39,863 bases of DNA, from contig CANGHW010000037.1 of assembly GCA_947453695.1 (NCBI GenBank), positions 1-39,863 on the forward strand. Reading direction: 5' to 3'. Shown piece after piece: positions 25,290 to 33,218 of this stretch. The translations under genes and the position numbers were made by a program. Each line of letters begins with the position of its first letter. Position 1 is the first letter of the stretch. A model generated the notes under the pieces. The model did no database searches. It saw only the letters and a list, made by a program, of their open reading frames with translations, and was not told where the DNA came from. The stretch comes from Opitutia bacterium. Lineage in GTDB: Bacteria > Verrucomicrobiota > Verrucomicrobiia > Opitutales > Opitutaceae.

Positions 25290-26196
25290 GGAAGTCGGCG
25301 AGGTTGAGCGTGCCCGGGGCGGACGCGGTGGTGGAGACGAATTGGCCGAGGCAGGTGAGGCGGGTGTGCGGGAAGGCGCGGCGCCAGGCGGCGGCGAATT
25401 TTTGGCGATCGGTGCGGGCGGCCAGGGCGAAGACGAGTTCGTAGTCTTCACCATCGGTGAGGGCACCGCGGAGATCGGCGGTGCGGCGAAGCGGCAGCGC
25501 GGCGCCGTCGAGGGCGGGTTTGGCGCCGGGGGGTGTGAGGGCGTGGAGGTCCTTGGCGAGGCCGTCGCTGAGATCCATCATCGCGCGCACGGCGGCGTGG
25601 CGGGCCAACCATGCGCCTTCGGCGAGGCGCGGGGTGAAGGTCACGTGATGACGGGTCGGGAGGCTGGCGCCGAGTTCACCGGTTACATAGATCCAGTCAC
25701 CGCGCCGTGCCCCGGTGCGCGTGACGACCCGGGCGCCGGCGGCTTCGCCGAGCAGCGTGAGACTGGCGGCGACGGTGCCGTCGGCTTGGGCGATGTCGCC
25801 GCCGACGATGGGGACCTGATAGCGGCGCGCGGTGGCGGCGAGGCCGCGATAGAATTGTTCGAGCCAGACGAGGCTCGTGCGGGCATCGAGGGTGAGGGCG
25901 AGGACGGCGGCGGTGGGGCGACCGCCCATGGCGGCGAGGTCGCTCAGGTTGCGCTTGAGCAGCTTCGCCCCGACATCGCGGGGAGGGACGGCATCGTCGA
26001 AATGGCGCGGGTAGATGACCGGATCGACCGTGATGAGTTGGGCGCGGCGGGAGGCGGGGAGGACCGCGCAATCATCGCCGATGCCAAAGGGAGCGCGGGG
26101 CGAAGCGGAGCCGAGCCAACGGCGGATGGCCGCGATGAGTTTTTCCTCACCGAGCGAGGCGACGGAGTCGGCCGTTTTTTTCGCAAACGGGTGCAT
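25267..26196 (-). CDS. thiL: Thiamine-monophosphate kinase ThiL
   Basis: ThiL phosphorylates thiamine monophosphate to the active cofactor thiamine diphosphate with ATP. The product has 309 residues from ATG 26196. The N-terminal GEEKLIAAIRRWL and FGIGDDCAVL (metal-binding Asp pair) match the AIR-synthase-like fold. RNLSDLAAMGGRPTAAVLAL, VGGDIAQADG and LMDLSDGL-like MMDLSDGLAKDL follow in the expected order. It starts four bases after the CPBP protease stop and overlaps tsaE, so it is co-transcribed with both. A thiamine link is of interest because a THI5/NMT1-type transporter is encoded 11 kb away, but this may be chance. Confidence 0.95.
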   Translation of the reverse strand: MHPFAKKTADSVASLGEEKLIAAIRRWLGSASPRAPFGIGDDCAVLPASRRAQLITVDPVIYPRHFDDAVPPRDVGAKLLKRNLSDLAAMGGRPTAAVLALTLDARTSLVWLEQFYRGLAATARRYQVPIVGGDIAQADGTVAASLTLLGEAAGARVVTRTGARRGDWIYVTGELGASLPTRHHVTFTPRLAEGAWLARHAAVRAMMDLSDGLAKDLHALTPPGAKPALDGAALPLRRTADLRGALTDGEDYELVFALAARTDRQKFAAAWRRAFPHTRLTCLGQFVSTTASAPGTLNLADFRGYEHLR

Positions 26197-26199
26197 GGT

Positions 26200-27015
26200 T
26201 CACGTGGCGTCGGGGTTGATGAAGATACGCAGCACGCTGTAGGCGTTGAAGAGGCCGTGAGCGATCATCGAGGTCGCGATGCTGCCAGTGCGCTCGTAGG
26301 CGAGGGAGAAGACGATGCCGAGCACGACGAGCGGGGCGAAGGTCGCAAAGTGATTGTGCAACGCGGCGAAGAAGCAGGCCGGAAGAAGCAGTGCGGCCCA
26401 GCGCGGGAGCCGGGTGCGGGCAAAGCGAAACATGCCGGCACGGAAGACCAGTTCCTCGGTCACCGGCGCCAGCACGGTGGCGAGGACGATCATGAAGGTG
26501 AGCAGGGCCGGCGATTTCGTCTCGGTAAAGATCCGGACGAGGTCCTGACGATCGGGCGGGAGGCCGATGAGTTTCATGACTCCGAGCCAGGCGAGTCCGA
26601 CGAGGACGACCAGCGGAAGGGAAACGAGAAACGTGGTGACGCCCGGGAGGAGCGAGGTGCGGAGCCCAAGCGGTAGCCGGACTTGGTGGCGCCCGAAGGT
26701 GCGGGTGTAGCCGAGCGCGCCGCCCAGCATGCCGAGTTGAAAGGCGGCGTTGACGACCATGATTCGGCCGGTTTCGCCGAGGGGAGTAAGGCGGGCCAGC
26801 GGTTGCGCGATCAGCGGCAACACGACTCCGCCGGCGATCACGAGCCAGAAGAAAAGCATGAAGTCGCTGAGTGCACCCTCCCAGGTCGGCAGGGTGGGAG
26901 CAACGCGAGTGGCGCGCGCGGCGGGCGACAAGGCGTGGCGCCAGAGCAGCACGCAGCCGACGAACACGAGCGCAAGCTCAAGGCCGTTGGCGAAGACGAG
27001 AGTGCTGGCGGGCAT
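26200..27015 (-). CDS. CPBP-family intramembrane glutamic protease
   Basis: A 271-residue polytopic membrane protein with about eight hydrophobic segments. The CPBP (Abi, Rce1-like) motifs are complete: E187-E188-LVFR192, then His220 in FFAALHNH, and His253 in the MIAHGLFNA segment. Family members cleave within membranes, and in bacteria roles include bacteriocin immunity and protein maturation. No bacteriocin gene is beside it. ATG 27015 is used; the frame is open 45 bases further up through a REP-like palindrome and would add a basic, unrelated stretch. It is separated by 49 bases from pyrC and by three from thiL. Confidence 0.88.
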   Translation of the reverse strand: MPASTLVFANGLELALVFVGCVLLWRHALSPAARATRVAPTLPTWEGALSDFMLFFWLVIAGGVVLPLIAQPLARLTPLGETGRIMVVNAAFQLGMLGGALGYTRTFGRHQVRLPLGLRTSLLPGVTTFLVSLPLVVLVGLAWLGVMKLIGLPPDRQDLVRIFTETKSPALLTFMIVLATVLAPVTEELVFRAGMFRFARTRLPRWAALLLPACFFAALHNHFATFAPLVVLGIVFSLAYERTGSIATSMIAHGLFNAYSVLRIFINPDAT

Positions 27016-27030
27016 GGAGCGCGGATGGGA

Positions 27031-27059
27031 ACGGCGGTCCTGGAACGCCGCTACCGCCA
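27031..27059. repeat. Single REP-like palindrome between pyrC and the CPBP gene
   Basis: ACGGCGGTCCTGGAACGCCG followed by CTACCGCCAA. It shares the GGCGGTC core, the right arm and the trailing GCTAC with the pair at 24746-24814, in the same orientation as the second member. The palindrome is less perfect than at 24791-24807. It fills most of the 49-base gap inside the minus-strand run and would be transcribed as a hairpin. Confidence 0.55.
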
Positions 27060-27064
27060 AACGA

Positions 27065-28354
27065 TCAGAGGATTTTCTTCCCGTCGTAGACGATGCGGCC
27101 GTCGACGATGGTGGTCTTCACGCGCCCAGTCAGGGTCTGGCCGGACCAGGGGGAGTTGCTTGATTTGCTAAAACCTTTCTTCGCGTCGTAGAGCCACTTC
27201 TCGTTGGGATCGAAGAGGCAAATGTCGGCGGCGGCGCCGTCGGCCAGCGTGCCGGCGGGGAGCTTCATGAGGTCGGCCGGGCGGCGGGTCATGAGGTCGA
27301 TCACGAACGGCAGCTTGAATTTGTTTTGGCGGACGAGGATCTCGAGCGTGATGGGGAGCGAGGTCTCCATGCCGAGGATGCCGTTGGGCGCGAAGTCGAA
27401 TTCCTTGTCCTTCTCGTAATCGGTGTGCGGGGCGTGGTCGGTGCTGACGCAGTCGAGCGTGCCGTCGCGCAGGCCCTCGATGAGCGCGAGGCGATCCTCC
27501 TCGGTGCGCAGCGGCGGGTTCATCTTGAAGTTCGTGTCGTAGGTCGCGAGCGACTCGTCCGTGAGGGCGATGTGGTGCGGCGTGGCCTCGGCGGAGATTT
27601 TGACGCCGCGCTGCTTGGCGCGGCGGATGATGCCGACAGAGTAGCGCGAGGAGATGTGCTGCAGATGGATGTGCGCGCCGGTGTATTCCGAGAGGATGAC
27701 GTCGCGGGCGACAATGATGTCTTCGGCGGCGTGGGGCCAGCCGCGGAGGCCGAGGCGGGTGGAGACGGTGCCCTCATTCATGACCGCGCCGTGCGTGAGC
27801 GAGGCATCCTGACAGTGGTCCATGAGCGGCAGGTCGAACATCTTCGCGTATTCGCAGGCGCGGCGCATGAGCTCGTTGGACTGCACACACTCGCCGTCGT
27901 CGGTGATCGCGACGACGCCCATGCGCTTGAGCGAGCCGATGGGGGCGAGGGCCTGGCCTTTCATCCCGACGCTGATGCAGCCGGTGGGCAGGACCTTGAT
28001 GACGGCATCGCGGCGGATGGCGTCATTGATGAACTGAATGGTGCCCGCGGTGTCGGCGACGGGAGACGTGTTGGGCATGCAGACGACGGTCGTGAAACCA
28101 CCGGCGGCGGCGGCGCGGGTGCCGGTGCCGATGTTTTCTTTGTGCGTCTGGCCGGGCTCGCGGAAGTGGACGTGGATATCGACGAGACCGGGGCAGGCGA
28201 CGAGGCCGGCGGCGTCGATTTTCTTGGCGCGCTTCTTCGCGGCGGCGGAGAGCGACGGCACGAGTTTGCCGTCGGAGACGAAGAGGTCGCCGCGGGCGTC
28301 GCGCTGGGCAGCGGGGTCGATGACGCGGGCGTTTTGGATCCAGAGATTAGGCAT
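27065..28354 (-). CDS. pyrC: Dihydroorotase, class I
   Basis: Third step of UMP synthesis, closing carbamoyl-aspartate to dihydroorotate. The product has 429 residues and is an amidohydrolase-barrel enzyme. Zinc ligands His61 and His63 are in DIHVHFREPG. TKENIGTGT-like HKENIGTGTRAAAAGG, CMPNTSP, the HCQD segment, HLQHISS and STDHAPH follow in the normal class I order. The GILGMETSLP motif is also typical. This long form (about 430 residues) often pairs with PyrB. Here it is downstream of pyrB, but a 478-base inserted cassette separates the two. The start is ATG 28354. Confidence 0.95.
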   Translation of the reverse strand: MPNLWIQNARVIDPAAQRDARGDLFVSDGKLVPSLSAAAKKRAKKIDAAGLVACPGLVDIHVHFREPGQTHKENIGTGTRAAAAGGFTTVVCMPNTSPVADTAGTIQFINDAIRRDAVIKVLPTGCISVGMKGQALAPIGSLKRMGVVAITDDGECVQSNELMRRACEYAKMFDLPLMDHCQDASLTHGAVMNEGTVSTRLGLRGWPHAAEDIIVARDVILSEYTGAHIHLQHISSRYSVGIIRRAKQRGVKISAEATPHHIALTDESLATYDTNFKMNPPLRTEEDRLALIEGLRDGTLDCVSTDHAPHTDYEKDKEFDFAPNGILGMETSLPITLEILVRQNKFKLPFVIDLMTRRPADLMKLPAGTLADGAAADICLFDPNEKWLYDAKKGFSKSSNSPWSGQTLTGRVKTTIVDGRIVYDGKKIL

Positions 28355-28379
28355 CGGAGAGGTTCAGAGGTCGGAGGGA

Positions 28380-28410
28380 TGGCCACGAAAAACACGAAAA
28401 GGCACAAAAA
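28380..28410. repeat. Left inverted repeat of the GxxExxY cassette
   Basis: A 31-base A-rich repeat starting TGGCCACG and built from the units AAAAACACG, AAAAGGCAC and AAAAA. The reverse complement of 28827-28857 matches it at 29 of 31 positions. It lies 25 bases before the pyrC start on the minus strand. Confidence 0.85.
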
Positions 28411-28424
28411 TCGGAGTAGTGACT

Positions 28425-28817
28425 TTAGACCGGAGGTTGGTCGGTTATGAGATATTTTTTCACGTGGAGAATTGGAGCACCGAAATTGATGAGCAGACCA
28501 GTTTCGATGCGGCCGGATTTAAGGTAACCAAGGAGTTGGGCGATATGTTCGTTGGCGACCGAACGGGTGGCTTTCAGCTCTACGACGAGTCGATTCTCAA
28601 CGTAGAGATCGGCGAAAAATTCGCCGAGAAGCGTGCCATCCTCGTCGAAAACGTGGAGCGGGTGCTGTTGACGCACATCTAGACCGAGTTTGCGGAGTCG
28701 GTGGGCCAGACCGTTTTCATACACTTTTTCCACATGGCCGTTCTTGTGGTAACAATGAAGTGCGAAGCATGTTTCCCTCACTACGTCGCAAAGTTGGTTA
28801 ATATGCTCGAATTTCAC
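28425..28817 (-). CDS. GxxExxY family protein (PD-(D/E)XK nuclease fold)
   Basis: A 130-residue protein of the GxxExxY family. The name-giving motif is G27-H-V-E30-K-V-Y33. The nuclease-fold core is present with Asp70 (in GEFFAD) and E80-L-K82 (in LVVELKA), so the active site looks intact. Family function is not established as far as I know. It is inserted between pyrB and pyrC and sits between 31-base inverted repeats (28380-28410 and 28827-28857) with only 14 and 9 bases to spare. Its lower GC and different codon use from pyrB and pyrC suggest it came by transfer. No transposase is present. Confidence 0.85.
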   Translation of the reverse strand: MKFEHINQLCDVVRETCFALHCYHKNGHVEKVYENGLAHRLRKLGLDVRQQHPLHVFDEDGTLLGEFFADLYVENRLVVELKATRSVANEHIAQLLGYLKSGRIETGLLINFGAPILHVKKYLITDQPPV

Positions 28818-28826
28818 CGGGTCTCC

Positions 28827-28857
28827 TTTTTGTGACTTTTCGTGTTTTTTGTGGCCA
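28827..28857. repeat. Right inverted repeat of the GxxExxY cassette
   Basis: The mirror copy of 28380-28410, ending GTGGCCA, with two mismatches in 31. Together they bound a 478-base unit. No clear target-site duplication is visible at the outer borders. Confidence 0.85.
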
Positions 28858-28869
28858 AAAAAACTCGAG

Positions 28870-29814
<945 letters not shown>

Positions 29815-29820
29815 GGGTAT

Positions 29821-29852
29821 AATTTACGATTTGAGTCTTACGATTTACGATT
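29821..29852. repeat. Short tandem TTACGATT repeats at the pyrR 3' end
   Basis: Three copies of a TTACGATT unit lie at 29824-29831, 29838-29845 and 29845-29852, within a low-GC patch of otherwise GC-rich DNA. The last codons and the stop of pyrR (29838-29840) fall inside the repeat, so it shapes the protein end. Confidence 0.6.
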
Positions 29853-30431
29853 GGCCGGACGGCGGGCGGCAGGGGCGGCATGCGGGGCCGGGGCGGGTGA
29901 CTCGACGCGGATGGAGTCGGCGGAGGGGGAGGTGGCGTCGAGGGTGACGACGACTTTTTCCTCCGGGGTCGCGGTGATGAAGAGGCCCGTGTAGTCGGCC
30001 GCGACCGGCATGAGGCGACCGCCGCGGTCGACGAGGACGGCGAGCTCAACTTTGGCCGGGCGTCCGTGGTCGAAGAGTTCGTCCAGAGCGGCTTTTACCG
30101 TGCGGCCGGAAAAGAGGACATCGTCGATCAGAATGATCGTGGCCCCGTGGACGTCGGCGGGAATGTGGGTGGGGGCAAACTCCTTCGGGATGGGGTGGCG
30201 GCCGATGTCGTCGCGGTGGAAAGAGATGTCGACGGTGCCGGTCGGAGCCGAGAGCTTGGGGCTGAGCGCCGCGAGCTCGACCGAGAGGCGTTGGGCGAGG
30301 GTGACGCCGCCGTTGGCGATACCGAGGAGGAGGAGTTTTTTCGCTGAGCTGTGACGGGTGGAAATGGCGGTCGCGAGCTGCCGGATGGCAGCATGAATGT
30401 CGTCGGCTCCGATGATCTGGGAAGTGGCCAC
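29838..30431 (-). CDS. pyrR: Pyr operon regulator / uracil phosphoribosyltransferase PyrR
   Basis: PyrR is a phosphoribosyltransferase-fold protein that in many bacteria binds pyr leader RNA in a UMP-dependent way and promotes attenuation, with some uracil salvage activity. The product has 197 residues from GTG 30431. The PRPP-binding motif is ILIDDVLFSGRTVKAAL, and VLVDRGGRLMPVAADYTG is typical of PyrR. After the expected end near TPEEKVVVTL there is an extra tail of about 30 residues, Ala/Pro-rich and ending in RRPANRKS, partly encoded by a short repeat. It heads pyrR-pyrB-(cassette)-pyrC. A leader hairpin is seen upstream, but the PyrR-binding consensus was not recognised. Confidence 0.92.
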   Translation of the reverse strand: MATSQIIGADDIHAAIRQLATAISTRHSSAKKLLLLGIANGGVTLAQRLSVELAALSPKLSAPTGTVDISFHRDDIGRHPIPKEFAPTHIPADVHGATIILIDDVLFSGRTVKAALDELFDHGRPAKVELAVLVDRGGRLMPVAADYTGLFITATPEEKVVVTLDATSPSADSIRVESPAPAPHAAPAARRPANRKS

Positions 30432-30475
30432 GGGGCCGGATTGAGGCGGGTCCGGCGAGGGGTGGGAAGGCTTTT

Positions 30476-30497
30476 CTCGCGAGGGGTAGTTCGCGAG
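30476..30497 (-). promoter_or_regulatory. Hairpin in the leader before pyrR
   Basis: CTCGCGA and TCGCGAG form a perfect seven-base-pair stem (30476-30482 with 30491-30497) around an eight-base loop, 45 bases before the pyrR GTG. On the minus strand four A follow, not T, so it is not a terminator. Given the gene downstream it may take part in pyr control, but the known PyrR-binding loop sequence is not evident. Confidence 0.35.
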
Positions 30498-30565
30498 GTG
30501 AAGCCAGCACGGCAGGTTGCGGCCTAAGCCGAAGGAAAGTGAAGGTAACGCAGAGTGGAATCAGG

Positions 30566-31354
30566 TCAGAGTCCGACGGCGGCGCGGCCGACGCGGCAGG
30601 TTTCGGCGATGGCGTCGGCCATGCCTTGGGCGGTTTTGGCGACCCACGCGTGGCCCTGTTCGGCGGTGCCGGCGGTGGCGTCGCCCATGATGCCGGATTT
30701 GGAGAGGTCGGAGGTGATCCATGCCATGGTGGCGGGGGCGCGTTCGGCGCGGAGCTGGCCGGGGTCGGTGATGCTGCCGGCGTATTCGCAGACGGCGCCA
30801 GACATGTCGACGTATTGGGGGGCGACGGCGAGAAGGAGCGCGGTCTCGGCGGTGTTGGCGTGGTAACCGAAGGCCATTTCCTGCGCAGGGAGGCCGAGGT
30901 CGACTTTGGGCGAGAGGACGCCGCAGCGCAGGCCGTAGGTGGCGGTGATTTCGCGGAGCGTGTAGCCGGTGACAGCGAAGTTGCCGCCGTGGGTGTGGAT
31001 GATGGCGAGTTGGCGGAAGCCCCAGGCGTGGATCTGGCGCGCGATGGCGAGGAGCTGGAGGCGGAGGGTGTCCTTGGAAATGAAGAGCGTGCCGGGGAAG
31101 CCGGTGTGTTCGTTGCTCTTGCCGATGGTAATCGGCGGGGCGAGGTAGCACGAGGCGTCGGCCGGGAGGCGCGCGAGGGATTGCTCGACCCAGACCTGGC
31201 CGAGGAGGGAATCGACGGCGACGGGGAGGTGGGGGCCGTGTTGTTCGATGGCGCCGCAAACGACGATGACGGGGGCCCAGGCTTTGTCGGGCAGCGCGGC
31301 GATCTCGCGCAGGGTCATCGCGGGGAGGTAGCGGGAGCGGTAGGAGGGGAACAT
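30566..31354 (-). CDS. Creatininase-family amidohydrolase (active-site residues intact)
   Basis: A 262-residue protein from ATG 31354. The frame is open further upstream, but that part is Pro/Arg-rich non-protein-like sequence. The creatininase metal site is complete: E37-Q-H39-GPHLP and D48. HTHGGN and HANTAETALLL supply the later His/Glu set. Family members open cyclic amides such as creatinine, or related formamide and cyclic substrates. The real substrate here is open. It follows a degenerate paralogue and ends 134 bases before pyrR on the same strand, in a group with a cytosine deaminase and Rid protein. Confidence 0.88.
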   Translation of the reverse strand: MFPSYRSRYLPAMTLREIAALPDKAWAPVIVVCGAIEQHGPHLPVAVDSLLGQVWVEQSLARLPADASCYLAPPITIGKSNEHTGFPGTLFISKDTLRLQLLAIARQIHAWGFRQLAIIHTHGGNFAVTGYTLREITATYGLRCGVLSPKVDLGLPAQEMAFGYHANTAETALLLAVAPQYVDMSGAVCEYAGSITDPGQLRAERAPATMAWITSDLSKSGIMGDATAGTAEQGHAWVAKTAQGMADAIAETCRVGRAAVGL

Positions 31355-31413
31355 CGGAGAAGGGGATGGGGAGACGGTGGGACCGAGGGATGAGGAGCCG
31401 GAAGGGACCGGGC

Positions 31414-32196
31414 TCAGGGTTGGGCGGGGACGATTTTGCCGCCGTGCGGGAGCGGGGGGCGGGCTTGGATTTCGCCGAGGAGGGAGACGAGGAGTTTGGC
31501 GGCGGCGGCGAGGGTGGTCTCGGCTTCGATGCGCGCGGCGGCGAGCGGGGCGGCCGGTTCGGTGAGGGGGCGGATCGTCTCGTCGCCCCACGTGGGGGCG
31601 GCGAAGGGGGCCGCCGAAGAGGAAGGAGCGTCGGGTTCGCGGCCAAGGAGGGCGGTGACGAGGGTTTGGACCTTGCGGCGCGTGGTGGGCGTGGCGCGCG
31701 TGGGGTGGAGGTCGAGGCCGAGGCCGCTGAGGCTGATGCGGAAAATTTGGAGACCGAGGGCGATGCGATTATCGCGGGCGGAGGCGGCGATCAGTTCCTC
31801 GTTCCACGGGCTGGAATTGTAGAGGACGACCTTCTTGAAACCGGAGACGGCGATGGAGCCGAGGACATCGGAGAGAAACGAGTGGGCCAGTGGGGCATCG
31901 ACGGCGAAGGCGCAGCCGGTGTCGGGGCCGAGCACGAAGCGGAGCGGGGGCGTGACGAGGAGCGGGAGGGAGGCGGGGCGCGCTTGTGAGGCGGCGCGCA
32001 AGATGGACATGAGGGCGGTCTCCTCGGCGTCGAGCGGATGGCCGAGGCCCCAATCGGCGGTGCCGGCGAGCGGGACGACGACGACAGTTTTCTCCGGCTC
32101 GGGCCAGCGGGAGAACTCGGGCCAGCGGCGCCACGGCCAGAAGGTCGCGTCGTCGGCGATACAGAGCGGGGGAGTGGCGAGCGTGGCGGTGGACAT
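31414..32196 (-). CDS. Degenerate creatininase-family paralogue
   Basis: A 260-residue protein. The overall order of segments follows creatininase: VVVVPLAGTADWGLGHPLDAEE aligns with the metal-binding EQHGPHLP region, and VVLYNSSPWNEELI with the HGGN region. The key residues are changed: the Glu-Gln-His of the active protein is Asp48-Trp-Gly50, and the aligned Asp is Glu59. The HGGN histidine is absent (NSSPWN). It is thus probably inactive or binds metals differently. It begins four bases after the Rid gene and lies 59 bases before the intact creatininase. A role as a partner subunit of that enzyme is an attractive guess. Confidence 0.7.
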   Translation of the reverse strand: MSTATLATPPLCIADDATFWPWRRWPEFSRWPEPEKTVVVVPLAGTADWGLGHPLDAEETALMSILRAASQARPASLPLLVTPPLRFVLGPDTGCAFAVDAPLAHSFLSDVLGSIAVSGFKKVVLYNSSPWNEELIAASARDNRIALGLQIFRISLSGLGLDLHPTRATPTTRRKVQTLVTALLGREPDAPSSSAAPFAAPTWGDETIRPLTEPAAPLAAARIEAETTLAAAAKLLVSLLGEIQARPPLPHGGKIVPAQP

Positions 32197-32199
32197 GAA

Positions 32200-32595
32200 T
32201 TATTGAGCAGCGGTGATTTCGATTTCGACGCAGCAACCGGGACGCGCGAGGCCCTTGACCTCGATGAGGGTGCTGGCGGCGAGGGAGGTGCCGAAGTAGC
32301 GATTGCGGACGACGGAGAACTTCGGGAAGTCGTCGATGTTGGTCAGATAGGTCTGGGCGCGCACGACGTCGTCGTAGGTCATGCCGGCGGCGGTGAGGAT
32401 TTCGCCGAGGAGCTTGAAGATGTATTCCGTCTGCGCGGTGGCGTCGCCGGGGGCGATGACTTTGCCGGCGGGATCGACGGCGAGTTGACCGGTGGCGTAG
32501 AGCAGGCGCTGGCCGGGAGCTTCGAGCAAGATGGCGGGGCTGTAGGTGCCGCGGGCGGCGGCGAAGCCGGGCGGGGTGATGATGGTTTTTTTCAC
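32200..32595 (-). CDS. Rid-family (YjgF/RidA) protein lacking the catalytic arginine
   Basis: A 131-residue protein from GTG 32595. The frame runs on upstream into antisense sequence of the DUF2165 gene, which is rejected. SPAILLEAPGQRLLYATGQLAVDP, TEYIFKLLGEILTAAGMTYDDVVRAQTYLTN and IEVKGLARPGCCVEIEITA are the normal Rid pattern. Archetypal RidA has an arginine in an ARS-type motif that binds the imine substrate's carboxylate. Here the region reads LAAST (residues 105-109), with no arginine. It therefore belongs to the Rid subgroups without that residue and is not expected to be a standard 2-iminoacid deaminase or a RutC copy. Confidence 0.9.
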   Translation of the reverse strand: MKKTIITPPGFAAARGTYSPAILLEAPGQRLLYATGQLAVDPAGKVIAPGDATAQTEYIFKLLGEILTAAGMTYDDVVRAQTYLTNIDDFPKFSVVRNRYFGTSLAASTLIEVKGLARPGCCVEIEITAAQ

Positions 32596-32620
32596 GGCGA
32601 GGAAGTGCGGAATCGGAAGT

Positions 32621-32655
32621 TGGCCACAAAAAGCACAAAAGACCGTCCGGCGGTC
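32621..32655 (-). terminator. Weak terminator formed with a solitary copy of the cassette repeat
   Basis: Bases 32621-32641 (TGGCCACAAAAAGCACAAAAG) are a partial copy of the inverted repeats that flank the GxxExxY cassette. Next to it GACCG (32641-32645) and CGGTC (32651-32655) form a five-base-pair stem. Read on the minus strand, the stem is followed by TTTT and a second T-run five bases on. It lies 50 bases after the DUF2165 stop and before the Rid gene, so it may limit read-through. Confidence 0.45.
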
Positions 32656-32705
32656 GGGAATTGAAAGGCGCCCATAGGCGCGCGGGTGCGAGAGGAGGAA
32701 ATGGT

Positions 32706-33203
32706 TTAGGAGGCGAGTTCGTCGTCGCGCTGATTGAGGAAGAGCAAGATCAGGCCGAGGATGGCGAACATGCGGAAGGCGGCGTTTTGGCCGTTCCACG
32801 TGCCGGACTGCCACATGACGAACCACTCGCCGCCGACGGTGATGAAGGCGACGAACCACTGGAGGAGGCTCAGGACGAGGCCGGCGACGGCAAGGGATTT
32901 GGCGGCCTGCCACGTGGCGGCGGAGGCGAGACGGGCCTGCCAGAGCTTCCACGTGCCGACGGCGAGCAGGGCACCGGCGGCAAACTCCCACAGTATAATA
33001 GAGGCGTAGAACGCGTGGTGGATTATGGGGGCCTTGAGGGCGCGCCACATGAGCTGGTTGCCGGGGAACGTGGTGTCCATGGCGAGGACATGCTGCACGA
33101 AGGCGAAGTTGGAGCCGTAGTCGGTGAGGTTGTTGAAGACGACGAGAAGGAGAAAGAAGGCGGACGCGGCGACGAGGGCGGTCTTGGAGAGGCGGAGGAG
33201 CAT
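32706..33203 (-). CDS. DUF2165-family small integral membrane protein
   Basis: A 165-residue protein with four clear hydrophobic segments, about residues 8-25, 65-85, 103-125 and 142-157. FNNLTDYGSNFAFVQHVLAMDTTFPGN and the FVMWQSGTWNGQNAAFR loop match DUF2165, a family with no known function. It lies 15 bases after the cytosine deaminase-like gene on the same strand, so the two are probably co-transcribed. A role in transport or membrane association of the pathway is possible but unsupported. Confidence 0.85.
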   Translation of the reverse strand: MLLRLSKTALVAASAFFLLLVVFNNLTDYGSNFAFVQHVLAMDTTFPGNQLMWRALKAPIIHHAFYASIILWEFAAGALLAVGTWKLWQARLASAATWQAAKSLAVAGLVLSLLQWFVAFITVGGEWFVMWQSGTWNGQNAAFRMFAILGLILLFLNQRDDELAS

Positions 33204-33218
33204 GGCAGCGGAGGGAGG

